In this document: positions 35,545 through 46,887 of the stretch, piece by piece
Layout of the letters: the number at the start of each line of letters is the position of its first letter
Position numbering within the stretch: the first letter of the stretch is position 1
Source of the DNA: Parundibacterium terreum
GTDB lineage: Bacteria > Pseudomonadota > Gammaproteobacteria > Burkholderiales > Burkholderiaceae_D
DNA: 64,000 nucleotides
Direction: 5' to 3'
NCBI RefSeq assembly: GCF_014636315.1
Contig: NZ_BMED01000002.1
Location: 248,001-312,000 of the forward strand
Translations under genes and position numbers: made by a program
The notes under the pieces: generated by a model
What the model saw: the letters and a program-made list of their open reading frames with translations, nothing else
The model's database searches: none
Told to the model about the DNA's origin: nothing

Positions 35545-36303
35545 TTATTTCGGCTGCATGCGAATCGCGCCGTCCAGGCGTATCGTCTCGCCGTTCAGCA
35601 TCACGTTTTCAATGATGGATTTGCTCAATTGCGCATATTCATCCGGTTTACCCAGGCGAGGTGGGAACGGTACCATGCGGCCCAGCGCGTCCTGCACCTC
35701 TTGCGGCATGCCGAGCAGCATCGGTGTTTCAAAAATACCTGGAGCAATCGTCATCACGCGGATGCCGTTACGGGACAGATCACGTGCCATCGGCAAGGTC
35801 AGACCCACTACCGCAGCCTTGGAGGACGCATAGGCAGCCTGTCCGATCTGGCCATCATAGGCAGCAACCGATGCAGTATTGATGATGACGCCGCGCTCAC
35901 CTTGGTCTGTGGCCTCTGTTGCAGACATTGCTTCCGCCGCCAGGCGCGCCATGTTAAAGGTGCCGATCAGGTTGATATTCACCACGCGCTGGAACACGTC
36001 CAGCGGATGCGCGCCATCCTTGCCCACGGTCTTGACCGCAGGTGCGACACCGGCGCAATTGACCAGGCCGCGCAATGTGCCCATCGCAGTTGCCGCAGCA
36101 ACCACGGCCTTGCCGTCCGCCTCCGATGTCACATCGCACTTGATGAACTTGCCGCCCAATTCGGCTGCGAGTTTCTCACCGGCTTCTACCTGTACGTCAG
36201 CCAGCACTACCTTGCCGCCATTAGCGACGATCATGCGGGCAGTCGCCGCGCCCAAGCCGGAAGCACCGCCGGTGATGATAAAAACACTATTCTGAATTTG
36301 CAT
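35545..36303 (-). CDS. SDR-family 3-hydroxyacyl-CoA dehydrogenase (HSD17B10-like)
   Basis: A 252-residue short-chain dehydrogenase. NAD site TGGASGLG (about 11-18), NCAG, catalytic Ser/Tyr/Lys with YASSKAAVVGL. GVIINTASVAAYDGQIGQAAY, VMTIAPGIFETPML and LGRMVPFPPRLGKPDEYAQL are the signature of the type II 3-hydroxyacyl-CoA / 2-methyl-3-hydroxybutyryl-CoA dehydrogenase group used in isoleucine and fatty-acid degradation. Transcribed alone with a terminator behind it; a LiuR-like palindrome sits about 110 bp upstream. Confidence 0.88.
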   Translation of the reverse strand: MQIQNSVFIITGGASGLGAATARMIVANGGKVVLADVQVEAGEKLAAELGGKFIKCDVTSEADGKAVVAAATAMGTLRGLVNCAGVAPAVKTVGKDGAHPLDVFQRVVNINLIGTFNMARLAAEAMSATEATDQGERGVIINTASVAAYDGQIGQAAYASSKAAVVGLTLPMARDLSRNGIRVMTIAPGIFETPMLLGMPQEVQDALGRMVPFPPRLGKPDEYAQLSKSIIENVMLNGETIRLDGAIRMQPK

Positions 36304-36411
36304 GGATGGTCTCTTTCTTTGTCTCTTCTTGTGAGCGTTTCAACTGAAATCTACTCTAGTTATAGAGAGAATACAGCGAAAATTCTTTGCCTTTTACAAA
36401 TTTGGCCAGGA

Positions 36412-36430
36412 TTGACGTTTACGTAAACGT
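36412..36430. promoter_or_regulatory. LiuR-like operator upstream of the SDR
   Basis: TTGACGTTTACGTAAACGT: a perfect 16-bp palindrome ACGTTTACGTAAACGT (36415-36430). It closely resembles the motif described for LiuR, the MerR-type regulator of leucine/isovalerate degradation in proteobacteria. It lies past the hppA terminator, so the SDR is the only plausible target. Confidence 0.6.
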
Positions 36431-36467
36431 AACCACACCCGTATTGTACTCAATTTTCATCGCAAAA

Positions 36468-36495
36468 TAAAAAAAGGCGGCCGCGGCCGCCTTTT
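36468..36495 (-). terminator. Terminator of hppA
   Basis: AAAAGGCGGCC-GCGGCCGCCTTTT-type perfect stem, followed on the minus strand by T7. Confidence 0.85.
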
Positions 36496-36524
36496 GCTGG
36501 CAATCAACAACAGCTACACAGCAG

Positions 36525-38783
36525 CTATTTTGATGCTGAATCCGCCGCCGGTGAACTGGCAGGCGCGCCGGCCGTTGCTGCCGGCTCTGTCGCCGGGACA
36601 TTGGCCGACATCGTATTTGCAGGCGCCTCGGATGAAGCTGCAGCAGGTTTGGCTTCCATCATCATCGAGTTCGATGCCGGTGGATTTCCTGCCGGCTGCA
36701 CCAGGGCTGCCGGTGTCTGCGGATGTGCAACCGACTGTGCGACGGCGGCGGGCAATATAGGCACCAGCAACAAGGCCACGATATTGATGATCTTGATCAG
36801 CGGATTTACCGCAGGACCAGCCGTGTCCTTGTAAGGATCGCCAACCGTGTCGCCGGTGACCGCAGCCTTATGGGCTTCTGAACCTTTGCCGCCGTGATGA
36901 CCGTCCTCTATGTATTTCTTCGCGTTGTCCCAGGCACCGCCGCCGGTCGTCATCGAGATCGCAACAAAGAGGCCGGTCACGATGGTACCCATCAGCAAGC
37001 CGCCCAGGGCAGCAGGTCCAAGTATCAGCCCCACCAGGATGGGTACTATCACCGGCAGCAAAGACGGAAGTATCATTTCCTTGATGGCCGATGTGGTCAG
37101 CATATCGACCGCCTTGTCATACTCCGGCTTGCCGGTACCGTCCATGATGCCCTTGATTTCCTTGAACTGACGCCTGACCTCTACCACCACCGCGCCAGCC
37201 GCGCGCCCTACCGCCTCCATGGCCATCGCGGCAAACAGGTAGGGAATCAGGCCGCCGATAAACAAGCCGACAATCACCTGCGGATTGGACAAATCAAAAG
37301 CCGTGCTCTTGCCGACGGAATCCAGCGCATGCGTGTAGTCGGCAAACAGCACCAGCGACGCCAGGCCGGCAGAACCGATGGCATAGCCTTTGGTGACCGC
37401 CTTGGTCGTATTGCCCACTGCATCCAGCGGATCGGTGATGGCCCTTACGGAAGAAGGCATTTCCGACATTTCGGCGATGCCGCCGGCATTATCGGTAATC
37501 GGTCCATACGCATCCAGCGCGACAATGATGCCCGCCATCGACAACATGGAAGTCGCAGCAATTGCAATGCCGTACAGGCCGGCCAGCCAGTATGCAACGA
37601 TGATCGCAGCGCAGACTGCCAGCACCGGATAGGCCGTGGATTTCATCGATACGCCCAGACCGGCAATGATATTTGTGCCGTGGCCGGTAGTGGAAGCTTG
37701 CGCAACGTGCTGCACCGGTTTGAAATCGGTGCCGGTATAGTACTCAGTGATGTAGACCATCAGCCCGGTCAGCACGATGCCGACAACGGTGGAGCCCATC
37801 ATCGGTACACGCATGGGTTCCGGCATCACCATCCAGGTCACAATCGCAAAGCCGATCAGCGACAGGCCGGCGGCCCACCATAAGCCGGTATACAAAGCCG
37901 ACATGATTTTCTTGCCCGGCTTGGCCTTGACCATGGAGCAGCCAACGATGGAAGCCAGGATGGATACAGCGCCCAGCAACAAGGGATAGATAATCGCCTG
38001 TGTCGTTGCATTGGTGATCACCAATGCGCCCAGCAGCATGGTGGCGATCAGCGTTACGACATAGGTTTCAAACAAATCGGCAGCCATACCAGCGCAGTCG
38101 CCGACATTGTCGCCGACGTTATCTGCAATCACCGCAGGATTGCGCGGATCGTCTTCCGGAATACCGGCTTCGACCTTGCCCACCAGATCGGCGCCGACGT
38201 CAGCGCCCTTGGTAAAGATACCGCCCCCCAGGCGCGCGAATATCGAAATCAGCGAAGCGCCGAAGGCCAGGCCTATAAGGGGTTTGATCAGGTCGTGCGC
38301 AGAGACTGCGGCATCGCCCTGCGGTGCCATGCTCACCAGCACCCAGTAGAAAAGCGTCACGCCCAGAAGTCCCAGGCCCACCACCAGCATGCCGGTGATT
38401 GCGCCGCCCCTGAATGCCACATCCAGCGCCTCGTTCATGCCTTTGGTTGCTGCCTGGGCGGTGCGCACATTGGCCCTCACTGACACGTTCATGCCGATGA
38501 AGCCACAGGCGCCTGACAATACCGCGCCGACAAGGAAACCCAGCGCGGTAATCAGCCCCAGGCCCGGTATCACGGCAATTGCGATAAAGAGCACGACACC
38601 GACAATGGCTATCGTTCTGTACTGCCTGGCCAGATAGGCCGCTGCTCCCTGCTGTATCGCCGCGGCGATATCCTGCATGCGGGCATTTCCTGCATCCTGC
38701 CTCAAAATCCAACTGCGCGAAATCAGGCCGTACAGCACGGCGACGATTCCGCATGCGACGACAAACCATAGTCCAGCTACCAT
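36525..38783 (-). CDS. hppA: K+-insensitive proton-translocating pyrophosphatase
   Basis: Membrane pyrophosphatase that couples PPi hydrolysis to H+ export. 752 residues with about 16 hydrophobic segments; the substrate-binding motif [28 protein letters not shown] is present. The [10 protein letters not shown] segment has Lys where K+-dependent enzymes have Ala, the residue known to mark the K+-independent class. The start at 38783 has GGAGGAG. The last 70-80 residues are an Ala/Pro/Ser-rich low-complexity tail with HPQTP, absent from typical HppA of about 690 residues. Confidence 0.93.
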   Translation of the reverse strand: MVAGLWFVVACGIVAVLYGLISRSWILRQDAGNARMQDIAAAIQQGAAAYLARQYRTIAIVGVVLFIAIAVIPGLGLITALGFLVGAVLSGACGFIGMNVSVRANVRTAQAATKGMNEALDVAFRGGAITGMLVVGLGLLGVTLFYWVLVSMAPQGDAAVSAHDLIKPLIGLAFGASLISIFARLGGGIFTKGADVGADLVGKVEAGIPEDDPRNPAVIADNVGDNVGDCAGMAADLFETYVVTLIATMLLGALVITNATTQAIIYPLLLGAVSILASIVGCSMVKAKPGKKIMSALYTGLWWAAGLSLIGFAIVTWMVMPEPMRVPMMGSTVVGIVLTGLMVYITEYYTGTDFKPVQHVAQASTTGHGTNIIAGLGVSMKSTAYPVLAVCAAIIVAYWLAGLYGIAIAATSMLSMAGIIVALDAYGPITDNAGGIAEMSEMPSSVRAITDPLDAVGNTTKAVTKGYAIGSAGLASLVLFADYTHALDSVGKSTAFDLSNPQVIVGLFIGGLIPYLFAAMAMEAVGRAAGAVVVEVRRQFKEIKGIMDGTGKPEYDKAVDMLTTSAIKEMILPSLLPVIVPILVGLILGPAALGGLLMGTIVTGLFVAISMTTGGGAWDNAKKYIEDGHHGGKGSEAHKAAVTGDTVGDPYKDTAGPAVNPLIKIINIVALLLVPILPAAVAQSVAHPQTPAALVQPAGNPPASNSMMMEAKPAAASSEAPANTMSANVPATEPAATAGAPASSPAADSASK

Positions 38784-39088
38784 GTTGACTCCTCCACTTG
38801 TTATGGGCATTTCAGCGTCTGCTTTTGATGGCAGGCGTAAAAATGTTTTTTTATGACGACAAAGTAAAACAACGACGAAACTTCAAGCCTCTGCGATCAG
38901 TTGACCGCATCTGAGTCTATGAAAACTACGCACTGCAAAACTTGTACGCTGCCCTTTTTTTATGGAGTGCCCGGGCTGGCTGGATACTTGGCTAAACGAA
39001 ACCGGAATTAATGTAAGGCTGCCTCTGAATGCTAATTTGACTGCGATTGTATGAACAATAAAAAAGCGGGCAAACAGCCCGCTCTTTT
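38784..39088. other. Intergenic region between hppA and adk
   Basis: About 300 bp that must hold the hppA promoter (minus). It has no ORF; near 39058-39090 is the adk terminator. A repeated GACGACAAA/CAACGACGAAAC stretch near 38850-38880 is the only local repetition. Confidence 0.45.

Positions 39089-39090
<2 letters not shown>
39058..39090 (-). terminator. Terminator of adk
   Basis: AGCGGGC-AAACA-GCCCGCT with T6 on either side; it abuts the adk stop codon. Confidence 0.85.
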
Positions 39091-40055
<965 letters not shown>

Positions 40056-40808
40056 TCAGCTGTAAAACTTCCTGACCCTGATCAGATCCTCTTCCGTGTC
40101 CACACCCGGCGCAGGCATGGCCTCTGTCACATGGACCGCAATCGGGTAGCCATTCCATAAAACCCGCAGTTGCTCCAAGGCCTCAATCTGTTCCAGCGGC
40201 GAAATGTCAAGACGCGGATATGCCTTCAGGAAATCATTTCTATAAGCATACAAGCCTATATGCCTTAGCGGCGCATAGCCTGCGGGCAATTTATCCCGCG
40301 ACGCAGCAAATCCATCCCTATGCCAGGGAATCGTTGCGCGAGAAAAATACATTGCGCGCCCGGCCTTATCCAGCACGACCTTGACCACATTGGGATTGAA
40401 TACCTCTTGCAAGTCATGGATAGGGTGAGCGGCAGTCGCCATCGGTACCTTGTCGCCCACCAAGGCGGCAGTAGAGGCAATCAGACCGGGGTCTATCAAA
40501 GGCTCATCGCCCTGCACGTTCACAACGACAGCATCGTCTGCCAGCCCCAATGCCACCGACACTTCTGCAATGCGATCGGTGCCGGATGGATGATCGGGGC
40601 GCGTCATGACCGCCTGCACACCATGTTCACGGCACGCGGCCAGGATGTCCGCGTGATCGGTTGCCACCACGACCTGGCTGGCGCCGGACAGCAAGGCGCG
40701 CTCCGCAGTGCGTACAACCATGGGCTTGCCGCCCAGATCCGCCAGCGGTTTGTTCGGCAAGCGGGTAGAAGCCAGCCTTGCCGGCACTATCGCTACAAAG
40801 GAAGGCAT
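40056..40808 (-). CDS. kdsB: CMP-KDO synthetase
   Basis: Activates KDO with CTP for lipopolysaccharide inner-core synthesis (cytoplasm). 250 residues: [42 protein letters not shown], and [18 protein letters not shown]. Stop of ycaR (40810) and the kdsB ATG (40808) are one base apart, so the two are translationally linked. Third gene of the lpxK-ycaR-kdsB unit. Confidence 0.96.
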   Translation of the reverse strand: MPSFVAIVPARLASTRLPNKPLADLGGKPMVVRTAERALLSGASQVVVATDHADILAACREHGVQAVMTRPDHPSGTDRIAEVSVALGLADDAVVVNVQGDEPLIDPGLIASTAALVGDKVPMATAAHPIHDLQEVFNPNVVKVVLDKAGRAMYFSRATIPWHRDGFAASRDKLPAGYAPLRHIGLYAYRNDFLKAYPRLDISPLEQIEALEQLRVLWNGYPIAVHVTEAMPAPGVDTEEDLIRVRKFYS

Positions 40809-40809
40809 G

Positions 40810-40992
40810 TCAGCTACCGTCGGCAGGAGCGTTGATCACACGTGCCTGGTCGGCCCACATGATGGGAATATCGTCGCGGATGGGGTAAGCCAGCTTGTCC
40901 GCGTTGCAAATCAATTCCTGCGCCGCCTTGTCGTACACCAGCGGTCCCTTACATAAAGGGCAGACCAAGACATCAAGCAAGCGAGCGTCCAT
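40810..40992 (-). CDS. Trm112 family protein YcaR
   Basis: A 60-residue zinc-ribbon-like protein. [41 protein letters not shown] is the standard YcaR pattern; the CPLCKG and single later Cys give at most three Cys. In eukaryotes and archaea Trm112 activates methyltransferases, but in bacteria its role is unproven. It overlaps the lpxK 3' end by 20 bp and is next to kdsB, a conserved arrangement. Confidence 0.9.
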   Translation of the reverse strand: MDARLLDVLVCPLCKGPLVYDKAAQELICNADKLAYPIRDDIPIMWADQARVINAPADGS

Positions 40993-42019
40993 TTTGTTTC
41001 TCCGAAATTTTTTCCATAAGTTTTACTGCAAAGCCCGCGTCCAGCTGCGCACTGACCGGCACTACCCAAAGCCGCGCATCTTGCTGGAGGGATTTGATTT
41101 GCCTACATTTTACTGCATCCTTTTCGGTGATCAGTATCATGTCAGCCTGTACTGTCTGAAAAGGATTATCTGCGAAGTCGTAATGGTCCTGCAGCGGCAA
41201 TGTCTGCATGTGCACACCGGCAGCACGCAGCATCGCAAAAAAGCGCTCGGGATTTCCTATCCCTGCTGCAGCCACGATAGTCTTCGCGTTTGCCTTCCCA
41301 TTTGTCTTCGCATCCGCCGCCAGATCCGACAAAGGCATGCTGAACGCAGGATTTGCCAGACTGACGACCTGCTCCGCCAGCAACTGCATGGCCAGCGCAT
41401 CTGCCGGCACTCCGGGCGCCGCAACACCCGGCTTCGCACCGGACATATTCAATACCGTGAAATCGCTGCGCCGCTGCGCCGGTTCACGCAGGGGGCCTGC
41501 CGGAAGCATCCAGCCATTGCCGACTCCGCGCTGGTCAAACAGGATAATTTCCACATCCCTGGCCAGTGCATAGTGCTGCAAGCCATCATCGGAAATGATG
41601 ATGTCGGTCTGCGGATATTTTTGCAACAGCGCTTGCGCCGCTGCCACTCTGTTACGGCCAACCATGACGGGGCATGCGGCACGCTGTGCAATCAGCAGCG
41701 GTTCATCGCCGACCTGGCTGGCCAGCGCGTCAGACGTGACTTCTGTCACCGCACCTGCGTCCGAACCATAGCCGCGCGAGATGACCCCCGGAGTGCGGCC
41801 AGCCAGCCGCAACTGCTGTGCCAGCCAGATTGTCAGCGGCGTTTTGCCGGTGCCGCCGACAAAGGTATTTCCCACCACCACCACAGGCACAGGCAAGCGC
41901 GTCTGACGCTTGTACCCCATCAGGAACAGGCCGAAACGGAAAGTTACCAGTATCTGGAATAGCTTGGAAAACGGCCAAAGCAAACGCGCTGTCAAACCAC
42001 GGCGCAGCCATGCCCGCAT
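40973..42019 (-). CDS. lpxK: Tetraacyldisaccharide 4'-kinase
   Basis: Phosphorylates the 4' position of lipid A disaccharide at the inner membrane. From [22 protein letters not shown] (42019) it is 348 residues, as usual; the longer frame has an unrelated prefix. N-terminal amphipathic/membrane helix, then Walker [13 protein letters not shown] (about 50-61), [26 protein letters not shown], and [14 protein letters not shown]. It overlaps ycaR. Upstream, exbB-exbD are in the same direction with 160 bp between. Confidence 0.94.
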   Translation of the reverse strand: MRAWLRRGLTARLLWPFSKLFQILVTFRFGLFLMGYKRQTRLPVPVVVVGNTFVGGTGKTPLTIWLAQQLRLAGRTPGVISRGYGSDAGAVTEVTSDALASQVGDEPLLIAQRAACPVMVGRNRVAAAQALLQKYPQTDIIISDDGLQHYALARDVEIILFDQRGVGNGWMLPAGPLREPAQRRSDFTVLNMSGAKPGVAAPGVPADALAMQLLAEQVVSLANPAFSMPLSDLAADAKTNGKANAKTIVAAAGIGNPERFFAMLRAAGVHMQTLPLQDHYDFADNPFQTVQADMILITEKDAVKCRQIKSLQQDARLWVVPVSAQLDAGFAVKLMEKISEKQNGRSLA

Positions 42020-42179
42020 CAAGCCGGCTTCTAAAAGGGAACGCAAGGACACTCCGAAAGGGAAGTATAAAATACCCGGGGCAGCTGTTGCACCGCCAGG
42101 ATGCAATACCGCCTATCAGACCCGGTGATGGATGACGCAATCCGCATCCAGCGGAACAGCGCCAGCATCGCCCGGCAGA

Positions 42180-42623
42180 CTATTTTTTATTGCTGGCCTG
42201 GGCCGCGAATGTCACCTTGGCCATGCCTGCAATACGCGCAGCCTCCAGCACATCGATCACCGACTGGTGGCTGGTAGCGCGGTCGGCATTGATAATCACG
42301 ACCGGATCCGGTGCGCCATCCTTGCCGCTGTTCAGCGCAGCAGCCGCCTGCTTCAAGTCTTCCGCCAGCGTGGCAGTATCCAGGAAGGATACCGGCTGGC
42401 TATTGATCTTGTAGCGGCCCTGCGCATCAATACCGATATCGATCTGCGCCGGCCTGTCCTGGGATTTCTCTGCATCCGCAGTCGGCAACGTGATCTGCAG
42501 CTCAGTAAAACGGCTATAGGTCGTGGTCACCATCAGGAAAATCAGGATCACCAGCAATACGTCAATAAAGGGGATCAGGTTGATCTCGGGATCTTCCCTG
42601 CCCTTGCCTTTGCGAAAATTCAT
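42180..42623 (-). CDS. exbD: ExbD/TolR family biopolymer transport protein
   Basis: A 147-residue protein with one N-terminal membrane helix: MNFRKGKGREDPEINLIPFI, then DVLLVILIFLMVTT, containing the membrane Asp conserved for proton coupling, followed by a periplasmic domain. With ExbB it energises TonB- or Tol-type envelope machinery by proton flow. Start at 42623, one base after the exbB stop. No TonB gene adjacent. ExbD and TolR are not distinguishable here with certainty. Confidence 0.9.
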   Translation of the reverse strand: MNFRKGKGREDPEINLIPFIDVLLVILIFLMVTTTYSRFTELQITLPTADAEKSQDRPAQIDIGIDAQGRYKINSQPVSFLDTATLAEDLKQAAAALNSGKDGAPDPVVIINADRATSHQSVIDVLEAARIAGMAKVTFAAQASNKK

Positions 42624-42624
42624 C

Positions 42625-43230
42625 TTATTTTCTCGCGCTGTGGACGATATCGACAAACTTCACTGCCTGTTGCTCCATATCGACAACCAGGCTGTCGACC
42701 AGCGCGCGGAAGTGGCGATAGAAAATCAGCGCAGGCATGGCAATCAGCAAGCCGAAGCCGGTGTTGTACAAAGCAACCGAGATACCATGCGCCAACTGGG
42801 CGGGATTGGCGCCGGATGCATTTTGCGAACCGAAAATTTCTATCATGCCGACGACGGTACCAAACAAGCCCATCAGCGGCGCCAGGGAGGCGATCGTACC
42901 CAGCGTCGTCAGGAAGCGTTCCAGTTCATGCGCAACGGCACCGCCGGCCTCTTCTATCGATTCTTTCATCACATCGCGCGGCGCATCCACGTTGCGCAGT
43001 CCTGCTGCCAATACCTTGCCTAACGGGGAATTGGCGGCCAGATGATCAATCACCTCCTGCTTGACTTTGCCTGCCTGATATACCTTGATGACTTCCGCCA
43101 GCAAGGTCTTGGGCAAAATACGCTGACGACGCAGCGACAGGGAGCGCTCTATGATCAAAGCCAGGGCAATGATGGAAGCAACCAGCAATAAGTAAATCGG
43201 CCAGCCAGCCGCTTGAAGAATAGCGAACAA
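42625..43230 (-). CDS. exbB: MotA/TolQ/ExbB family proton channel protein
   Basis: A 201-residue three-helix membrane protein. PIYLLLVASIIALALIIERSLSLRR opens it; TLGTIASLAPLMGLFGTVVGMIEIF is the MotA/TolQ/ExbB signature with the channel Thr; LLIAMPALIFYRHF follows. Its start codon is TTG at 43230 with AAGGAG six bases upstream, an unusual start that the Shine-Dalgarno supports. Coupled to exbD. Confidence 0.92.
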   Translation of the reverse strand: MFAILQAAGWPIYLLLVASIIALALIIERSLSLRRQRILPKTLLAEVIKVYQAGKVKQEVIDHLAANSPLGKVLAAGLRNVDAPRDVMKESIEEAGGAVAHELERFLTTLGTIASLAPLMGLFGTVVGMIEIFGSQNASGANPAQLAHGISVALYNTGFGLLIAMPALIFYRHFRALVDSLVVDMEQQAVKFVDIVHSARK

Positions 43231-44274
43231 AAGAAGCTCCTTAAGGGTTCAGTCAATCCAACCCCGCAATGTAGCGTGTTGTGTGCCCTTGAGCAAGCCT
43301 TGCCCGGCGAAATGCGACAAACATTGCAGAAGAATTATTTGGCACCAGGCCAGTTTTACACATTTTCTGTGTGCAAGATTGTGGACATCTTTCACATTGG
43401 CTTGTAAGTGACTGATTTTATTGAGGATTGAGGTGAAGCTCAAATTTTAGGCAATGGTGAAAGCAAATGACCGCGGCCCTTGCCCGTGATAAAAAATCTC
43501 AGTGCGGGCGACCGGCTTGAGGATTTCTTCACAAATTTTGTGGATAAGATTGTGAGCAACGCCGCACGATCGTTCTTAATCCCATGATTTTATTGATGTT
43601 TTCGTTAGTGCTCATTTTTTTTGCAGCGGATGCCACCTATGTTCGGAAGTGAATTTTTATTGCGACGGGTGGCACAGTCTCAAGCGGTCGACTACTCAAT
43701 TTTTTGCACATTAATTGTGGATAAGATTGTGTGCAAGCCAGAAATTTCCTTGCAAGTGACTGATTTCATTCAACATATGCACAGCGCTTATTTATTAGGC
43801 ATTTCAATAGGAGAAAGCCTTCCCATATCAATCAGGCAACGCTTTCTTTTTTAGCGCAGAAAATAGCCGGCAGTTCCTCACAATTACTGTGGATAAGTTT
43901 GTTAGCAAGCCGACCAGATGTTGCTAAGTAATTGATTAAATTAAATAAACCATTTCTGCTCAAATAATAGGCATCTCTGGCAATTCAAATCCGTCAAAAC
44001 ATATTGGTGCAAAGAAAGTTATTCACGAAGCCTATATTCTTATTTGCCCACGGATTCTGTGGATAACTTTGTGAACAATATGAAGATGCGGCACTAAAGT
44101 CCTTGATTTGTAAGGATTTTCCTACTTTGCCACATTATTACGCAAAATCAGCTTTTCATTAATAATCAAGCACTTAGCAATATGCAGTGAATCTTTTTTG
44201 ACATCACCCGCGCTTGATGACATCCTGATGCCCAAACCACGCTTCTGTGGACAGCTTTTTCCTCTCTGACCCGT
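43231..44274. other. 1.04-kb gene-free divergent interval exbB-xseA
   Basis: Carries the repeat array above; no convincing protein-coding frame. The remaining sequence includes AT-rich stretches such as that near 43934-43950, a degenerate TTATTCACG near 44022, and the promoters expected for exbB and xseA. Confidence 0.7.
43359..44254 (+). repeat. Array of six degenerate DnaA-box repeats (about 170-190 bp period)
   Basis: Six units share CAC-N6/7-TGTGGATAA-N2-TTGTG-N2-CAA. Boxes start at 43368 (TGTGTGCAA, degenerate), 43539, 43716, 43888, 44058 (four perfect TGTGGATAA, i.e. TTATCCACA on the other strand) and 44246 (TGTGGACAG). Spacings are 171, 177, 172, 170 and 188 bp. All have one orientation. 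Several units also repeat AAGTGACTGATTT about 40 bp after the core (43406, 43756). The interval is AT-rich with no gene and lies between divergent exbB and xseA. DnaA titration locus, replication origin element, or an unknown function are all possible. Confidence 0.75.
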
Positions 44275-45636
44275 ATGATTCCTGATTCACGCCCGCCATC
44301 CCCAGCAATGACGCCATCCGTTCTGACAGTTTCAGCGCTGAACCAAGCAGTTGCTCAACTATTGGAGCGAAACATCCCATTGACGTGGGTTTCCGGCGAA
44401 ATATCCAATTTCACCCGCGCCGCGTCGGGACATTGGTATTTCACGCTGAAAGACGCCTCTGCCCAGGTCAGGGCCGTCATGTTCCGGGGCCGGGCGCAAT
44501 ATGCCGACTTTATGCCGCGCGAAGGCGACAAGGTGGAAGTCCGGGCACTAGTTACTCTCTATGCACCGCGCGGCGACTACCAGTTGAGCGTGGAAGCAAT
44601 TCGCCGGGCCGGTATGGGCAATCTTTACGAAGCTTTCCTGCAACTAAAAGCCCGCCTGACGGCAGAGGGCCTATTTGATCCGCAACGCAAACGTCCATTG
44701 CCCGCCTTTGTGCGCAGCATAGGCATCGTTACCAGCCCGCAGGCGGCGGCATTGCGAGACATCCTTACTACCCTAAGGCGGCGTGCCCCGCACGTCAGCA
44801 TCGTGCTGTACCCGACGCCAGTGCAGGGAGAAGGCTCCGCCCAGAAAATTACGCAGGCAATAGACACCGCATCCCGCCGCGCCGAGTGCGACGTGCTGCT
44901 GGTCTGCCGCGGCGGAGGCAGCATAGAAGACCTGTGGTCTTTCAATGCGGAGATCGTCGCCAGGGCGATTGCCGCCTGCAGCATGCCTGTTGTTTCCGGG
45001 GTCGGCCATGAAACCGATTTTACGATTGCCGACTTTGCTGCCGACGTGCGTGCACCGACGCCAACCGCCGCTGCAGAACTGGCCGCTGCGGCCAGGGCCG
45101 ATTGGCTGGCAGAGCTGGCGCAGCAAGGCAACGCGCTGCAAAGAGCAATGCGCAGAAGCTTGTCCAGCCATGCACAGACCCTGGACTGGTATACCCGCAG
45201 GCTGCAAAGCCCGGCTGCAGCAATTGCCCATAAACGCCTGCAATTGCAAAGCAATTCGCAAAGGCTGGCCTACTCCGCAAGATATCCGCTACAGAAATCG
45301 CGCGCACATCTGGCTCAGCTGGAAGCCAGCTTGCGCAATCAGTTGCCGGATACCGATGCCCACAAAGCGCAACTGTCGGAATGGAAACGCCGCTTGTCTG
45401 CTGCTTTCGCAAACCAGATGAAAACCGACAAACAGGCACTGGCAACCCTGGAGTCTCAACTGGAATTGCTGAGCCCGCAAAGAACCCTGGAGCGCGGCTA
45501 TAGCATACTCAGCGACCAGAAAGGCAAGCTGATACGCAGTACCAGGCAATTGCAGCCGCATACCAGTATCCATGTCAGGACCGCTGAGGACAGCGCAGAA
45601 GTGGGCATCAGCAGCGTGCAAGCCAGCCTGGAATGA
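44275..45636 (+). CDS. xseA: Exodeoxyribonuclease VII large subunit
   Basis: Single-strand-specific exonuclease subunit. 453 residues: N-terminal OB-fold ([30 protein letters not shown]), nuclease core with [29 protein letters not shown] and [28 protein letters not shown], then a coiled-coil and RGYSILSD tail. ATG 44275 or the in-frame ATG at 44308 are both possible; neither has a clear Shine-Dalgarno. It lies directly after the DnaA-box array. Confidence 0.95.
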   Translation: MIPDSRPPSPAMTPSVLTVSALNQAVAQLLERNIPLTWVSGEISNFTRAASGHWYFTLKDASAQVRAVMFRGRAQYADFMPREGDKVEVRALVTLYAPRGDYQLSVEAIRRAGMGNLYEAFLQLKARLTAEGLFDPQRKRPLPAFVRSIGIVTSPQAAALRDILTTLRRRAPHVSIVLYPTPVQGEGSAQKITQAIDTASRRAECDVLLVCRGGGSIEDLWSFNAEIVARAIAACSMPVVSGVGHETDFTIADFAADVRAPTPTAAAELAAAARADWLAELAQQGNALQRAMRRSLSSHAQTLDWYTRRLQSPAAAIAHKRLQLQSNSQRLAYSARYPLQKSRAHLAQLEASLRNQLPDTDAHKAQLSEWKRRLSAAFANQMKTDKQALATLESQLELLSPQRTLERGYSILSDQKGKLIRSTRQLQPHTSIHVRTAEDSAEVGISSVQASLE

Positions 45637-45649
45637 GGCCCGAATGAGA

Positions 45650-45674
45650 ATCACTATCACCAGGTGATAGTGAT
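45650..45674. promoter_or_regulatory. 25-bp perfect palindrome between xseA and sodB
   Basis: ATCACTATCACC-A-GGTGATAGTGAT with no T run. Its left side continues outward as AATGAGAATCACTATC, close to Fur-box half-sites (AATGAGAATCATTATC), so it may be a Fur operator; a TetR-type operator or an xseA stem-loop are alternatives. It is 226 bp upstream of sodB. Confidence 0.5.
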
Positions 45675-45899
45675 ATTCCCGGGCGGATATATACGCTATC
45701 CAAAAGACAATATGCAAAAGGCTGCACTGGCCGTCAGAATGAGCGCGCAATATGGCCGGGCTTTCTAACTGCTCGCACTGGAAGCAACACAAAAGCAGGC
45801 CGGCCGCTATTTGGCCTAAAATGCATGCAATTGCTGCAACCGATTCACTTAGCCATTACAATTGAGTTTTTACCGAACCACGAATAAAAAGGATGCACT

Positions 45900-46478
45900 A
45901 TGGAACATACCCTACCGGCACTGCCCTATGCACTGGATGCACTCGCTCCACACATTTCCAAGGAAACCCTGGAGTATCACTATGGTAAGCATCATCAGAC
46001 CTATGTGACCAACCTTAACAACCTGATCAAAGGCACAGAATTCGAAAACTCCACACTGGAAGAAATCGTCAAGAAATCCTCCGGCGGCGTATTCAACAAT
46101 TCCGCGCAAATCTGGAACCACACTTTCTACTGGAACAGCTTGAAGCCTAACGGCGGCGGCGCTCCAACCGGTGCACTGGCTGATGCAATCAATGCCAAGT
46201 GGGGTTCTTTCGATGCATTCAAGGAAGCCTTCACCAAATCTGCAGTCGGCAACTTCGGTTCCAGCTGGACCTGGCTGGTGAAAAAAGCCGACGGCACACT
46301 GGACATCGTCAACACCTCCAATGCAGCAACGCCACTGACTACTGCTGACACAGCACTGGTCACTTGCGATCTGTGGGAACACGCTTACTACATCGACTAC
46401 CGCAATGTACGTCCTAAATACCTTGAAGCGTTCTGGGCATTGGTGAACTGGGATTTCGCAGCGAAAAACCTGGCGTAA
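45900..46478 (+). CDS. sodB: Superoxide dismutase, iron type
   Basis: Converts superoxide to oxygen and peroxide in the cytoplasm. 192 residues. Metal ligands are visible as His in [11 protein letters not shown], His in IWNHTFYW, and Asp/His in [14 protein letters not shown]. The [19 protein letters not shown] stretch and the length favour Fe-SOD over Mn-SOD. AAGGA precedes the ATG at 45900. Monocistronic, followed by a terminator; a Fur-like palindrome lies upstream. Confidence 0.95.
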   Translation: MEHTLPALPYALDALAPHISKETLEYHYGKHHQTYVTNLNNLIKGTEFENSTLEEIVKKSSGGVFNNSAQIWNHTFYWNSLKPNGGGAPTGALADAINAKWGSFDAFKEAFTKSAVGNFGSSWTWLVKKADGTLDIVNTSNAATPLTTADTALVTCDLWEHAYYIDYRNVRPKYLEAFWALVNWDFAAKNLA

Positions 46479-46564
46479 TTTGGATACCGTTGTTCGCCCG
46501 GAACAAAGCTAGGAACTAGCTTATCGAGTAGTTCGCGTCCATCCCGGGCCACAAAGAAAATGAA

Positions 46565-46596
46565 AAGGCTACAGCGTTTCGCTTGTAGTCTTTTTT
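46565..46596 (+). terminator. Terminator of sodB
   Basis: AAGGCTACAGCG pairs with CGCTTGTAGTC around TTT, followed by T6. Confidence 0.75.
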
Positions 46597-46867
46597 GTTT
46601 TTTGGCTCTGCCGCCACATCGTGACCGCAACGCGGTAGCAATTTCGACACTCGATTTCACTATGTTGGCGTCACCGAACACAGTCTGAATCTGTCTACAC
46701 GCGGAAATCACAGGGCCTTATACAAAACGGCAAACAGCCAGTACCATAGATAAACACGCTTCCGAGGTTTCGGCCAGAGTACAGATGGAGGCAGGCAGAA
46801 ACCGCAAGCAAGGGCCTTGGAAAGTACGCTACTTAACGGATCACCGCGCTGTTCAAGGTTTTAATAG

Positions 46868-46887
46868 GTTTTCAATCGATTGAAAAC
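46868..46887. promoter_or_regulatory. 20-bp perfect palindrome at the exonuclease start codon
   Basis: GTTTTCAATCGATTGAAAAC ends three bases before the ATG at 46891 and replaces the usual Shine-Dalgarno region. As DNA it could be an operator for the DNA-repair operon; as RNA it would hide the start. Inference only. Confidence 0.6.

Noticed and set aside
43359..44254. The array as a CRISPR
   Set aside because: Spacing of about 170 bp, degenerate cores and no cas genes rule it out.
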